In this document: positions 33,112 to 34,810 of the stretch, piece after piece
How the letters are laid out: each line of letters opens with the position of its first letter
Position numbering within the stretch: position 1 is the first letter of the stretch
Assembly: GCA_000934455.1 (NCBI GenBank)
Contig: KN886767.1
Location: 1 to 34,810 of the forward strand
Reading direction: 5' to 3'
Source of the DNA: Apostichopus parvimensis
Lineage: Eukaryota; Echinodermata; Holothuroidea; Aspidochirotida; Stichopodidae
DNA: 34,810 nt
Notes under the pieces: model-generated
What the model saw: the letters and a program-made list of their open reading frames with translations, nothing else
The model's database searches: none
Told to the model about the DNA's origin: nothing
Made by a program: the position numbers and the translations under genes

Positions 33112-33521
33112 GAACCGAATAAAGTACTTTCCACCATTTTATGTCTGTGAAAAGCAGCCCAGAAAAGAAGCTGAAGGGCATTGACTTTTAAATTCAAGAA
33201 GACATAAATCTGTTCACCATATCCGCATATAGAGGATTTACAAGTTTATTTTGCGGGCTTTTTCTACACACTTTTTTATCCATTATTGTTTAACTTGATT
33301 TAAAGGTAATTAAACATAAATTATGTCCATGACAGAAAATAAACTTTGTAATAAATAGAGAAAAACATAAGCAAAATGAAACACATTTTGCTCGATGATG
33401 TCATATTTAGACTTGACCAAGTCTTACACAAAACGATTCACTCGTTCCTTCACTTATTGATTACTTCCCAGAAAACATTATTAAAGGACATAATATAATT
33501 CCGGTTGGAATATAATACAAA

Positions 33522-33541
33522 CATGTGTGTGTGTGTGTTTG
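33522..33541. repeat. TG microsatellite
   Basis: ATGTGTGTGTGTGTGTTTG, a short TG run. Confidence 0.85.
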
Positions 33542-34130
33542 TAAGCAATCGATTTCACGTTGTGTCGAAACGCTTCATGAATTTCAAAACGGTTCTTCTT
33601 GATTTTGAATTTCCTAATTTCGAGCATCTTTTTTTTTCTGTTTAAGAAACTTTTAACATCTTCGTGTTTCAAAATTCTTTACGTGTACCTGTATATAACA
33701 TTGTCTCTATACAATTTGGTTATTCAAGAAATGATCATCAAATTACTAAGAAATCAAGTAATTACTCCGACCTTGTCCGAGTCTCCATCTCTAGTTACTT
33801 CAGAGGCGGGAAAGTGTATTGCTTTCCAGACAACGCCACTGCCAGACGGTTGTACATTTTTTGGTAACAACCAGTGCTTTTCATTGATCTGTATCGACTA
33901 TCGAGACGGGTTGTATCGATCTCGTATAGTTGTCAGATTCGAGTGTGAAAATCGTCATTACTGCTAGAGAGGGAGCTGACAATTCCGTCATCACTGGCGA
34001 GAAGCGAAGATAGTTGCAAAATCGGATCGAGTTTTGGATAAAAAAAACATTCACCAGACAAACTTTGCCATAGTACTTGTGAAGCGGAACGAAAGGTAAG
34101 AGGAGGATCAATTATAGAAAGTTTTAATCA
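33540..34130 (+). promoter_or_regulatory. Second CpG-rich block with candidate first-exon donor
   Basis: CpG is again frequent, for example ATCGAGACGGGTTGTATCGA near 33904, GCGAGAAGCGAAG, ATCGGATCGAG and GCGGAACG. A strong splice donor GAAAG|GTAAGAGG falls at 34095/34096. Together this looks like a 5'-untranslated exon of a plus-strand gene that continues past the window. No coding sequence is seen. Confidence 0.3.
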
Positions 34131-34720
34131 TAGAACTCTTTATTTATTTATTTTTGTAAGGCGGCGGTTTCAGTCTGTGGTTAAAGCTGGGTGCGTATCG
34201 CCTTAGAGTCACTGATGAGAAAATACAAAACCTTAAAGGTTATTAGTACTCGCCCACAGCCAACTCTTAGCTTGCTAATAAATGCCAGAGAAGTGTTAAA
34301 AGTACTTTTTGGAGTTTCTGTTCCTCCAACGTATTCCCAAACATCGAAGAGTGTTAGACCTGGCATTGTAACGTCTCTGTGAAAGAAATGCCATTGAGAT
34401 TTTCGGTACGGTACAATGCTTTATGAACTTTGAACCCGAGTGACCATTATCCTAACCTTCTAGCATATTTAGTTGCAATAATGATGACCTGTAAAACTCA
34501 AATATGTTTTTGTAATAAGTTTTGGAAGTATTGTATTAAATGTAGGCCTAAAATACACTGCCATGAATTAATGTCACTAGAAATTGTGTAAAAAGTTTTT
34601 TGCGGGTAACATTTAAACCTTTATATTACTGATAACAAATGAAAGCATCATATCATGTATTATACAAACGTTAGTATCACATTGGTAACGATTCACATTA
34701 TTTGAACTATCAGTTGCAAA
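34131..34720. other. Interval before the terminal hAT copy, no gene recognised
   Basis: Short frames on both strands at 34181-34382 give no recognisable protein. If the donor at 34095 is real, this is intron. Confidence 0.4.
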
Positions 34721-34810
34721 CAGTGGCGGCGGAAGCCAATAATTTTAGGGGGGGACGGATATCGAAGTCACTATCTAAGCGTAGCGCCACCATCGGTTGG
34801 CGCGGAGCGT
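34721..34810 (+). mobile_element. Start of another hAT copy, cut by window end
   Basis: CAGTGGCGGCGGAAGCCAAT matches the CAGTGGCGGAGA terminus of the element at 15731-16827. The block 34768-34810 matches the reverse complement of 16711-16753 at about 35 of 43 positions, with TCACTATCTAAG, CGCCACCAT and TTGGCGCG shared. The other end lies outside the window. Confidence 0.75.

Noticed and set aside
33599-33967. 122-residue plus-strand frame
   Set aside because: It has no recognisable domain, overlaps another open frame of similar quality, and begins in a T-rich tract. It may overlap an untranslated exon.

Overview
The window is metazoan nuclear DNA. Introns are spliced GT-AG, the sequence is AT-rich, and there are many decayed short transposons. 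Frequent AGGCCTAGGCC-like strings and the mix of repeats suggest a marine invertebrate deuterostome, most likely an echinoderm (possibly a sea cucumber). That assignment is inference. There is no operon, prophage, CRISPR array or other bacterial feature. A 275-base run of N (16371-16645) marks an assembly gap.

Two protein-coding genes can be reconstructed base by base, and both read in frame from ATG to stop across every junction. (1) On the minus strand, a two-exon gene (7584-7488 joined to 2631-2288) encodes a 146-residue telokin-like protein: a Pro/Ala/Lys-rich head followed by one I-set immunoglobulin domain. (2) On the plus strand, a 13-exon gene (19745-28596) encodes a 479-residue SLC35F5-family multi-pass membrane transporter. 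An in-frame stop nine bases upstream fixes its start. The two genes are divergent and about 12 kb apart, and I see no functional link between them.

Layout: 1-2287, downstream flank of the telokin-like gene; 2288-7584, that gene, whose 4.86-kb intron holds a G-rich minisatellite and a ~97-bp tandem array; 7585-15530, intergenic with small repeats; 15537-16835, a cluster of hAT-type DNA transposon ends around the gap, bounded by a perfect 8-bp target-site duplication; 16836-19730, intergenic and SLC35F5 5' flank; 19731-28596, SLC35F5, with two copies of one TTAA-type MITE in introns 6 and 10 and a tRNA-derived SINE in intron 7; 28597-32100, 3' UTR and flank with a third TTAA-type inverted-repeat element and a 21-bp minisatellite; 32145-34130, two CpG-rich stretches that look like the 5' end of an unseen gene, separated by a complete 362-bp hAT-like element with a perfect 8-bp target-site duplication; 34721-34810, the start of another hAT copy that runs off the window.

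I found no clearly new biological system. The observations most worth following are the complete hAT-like insertions with intact duplications, the MITE ending 28 bases from the exon 11 splice acceptor of SLC35F5, and the free-standing telokin-like gene whose Ig domain lacks one of the two canonical cysteines.
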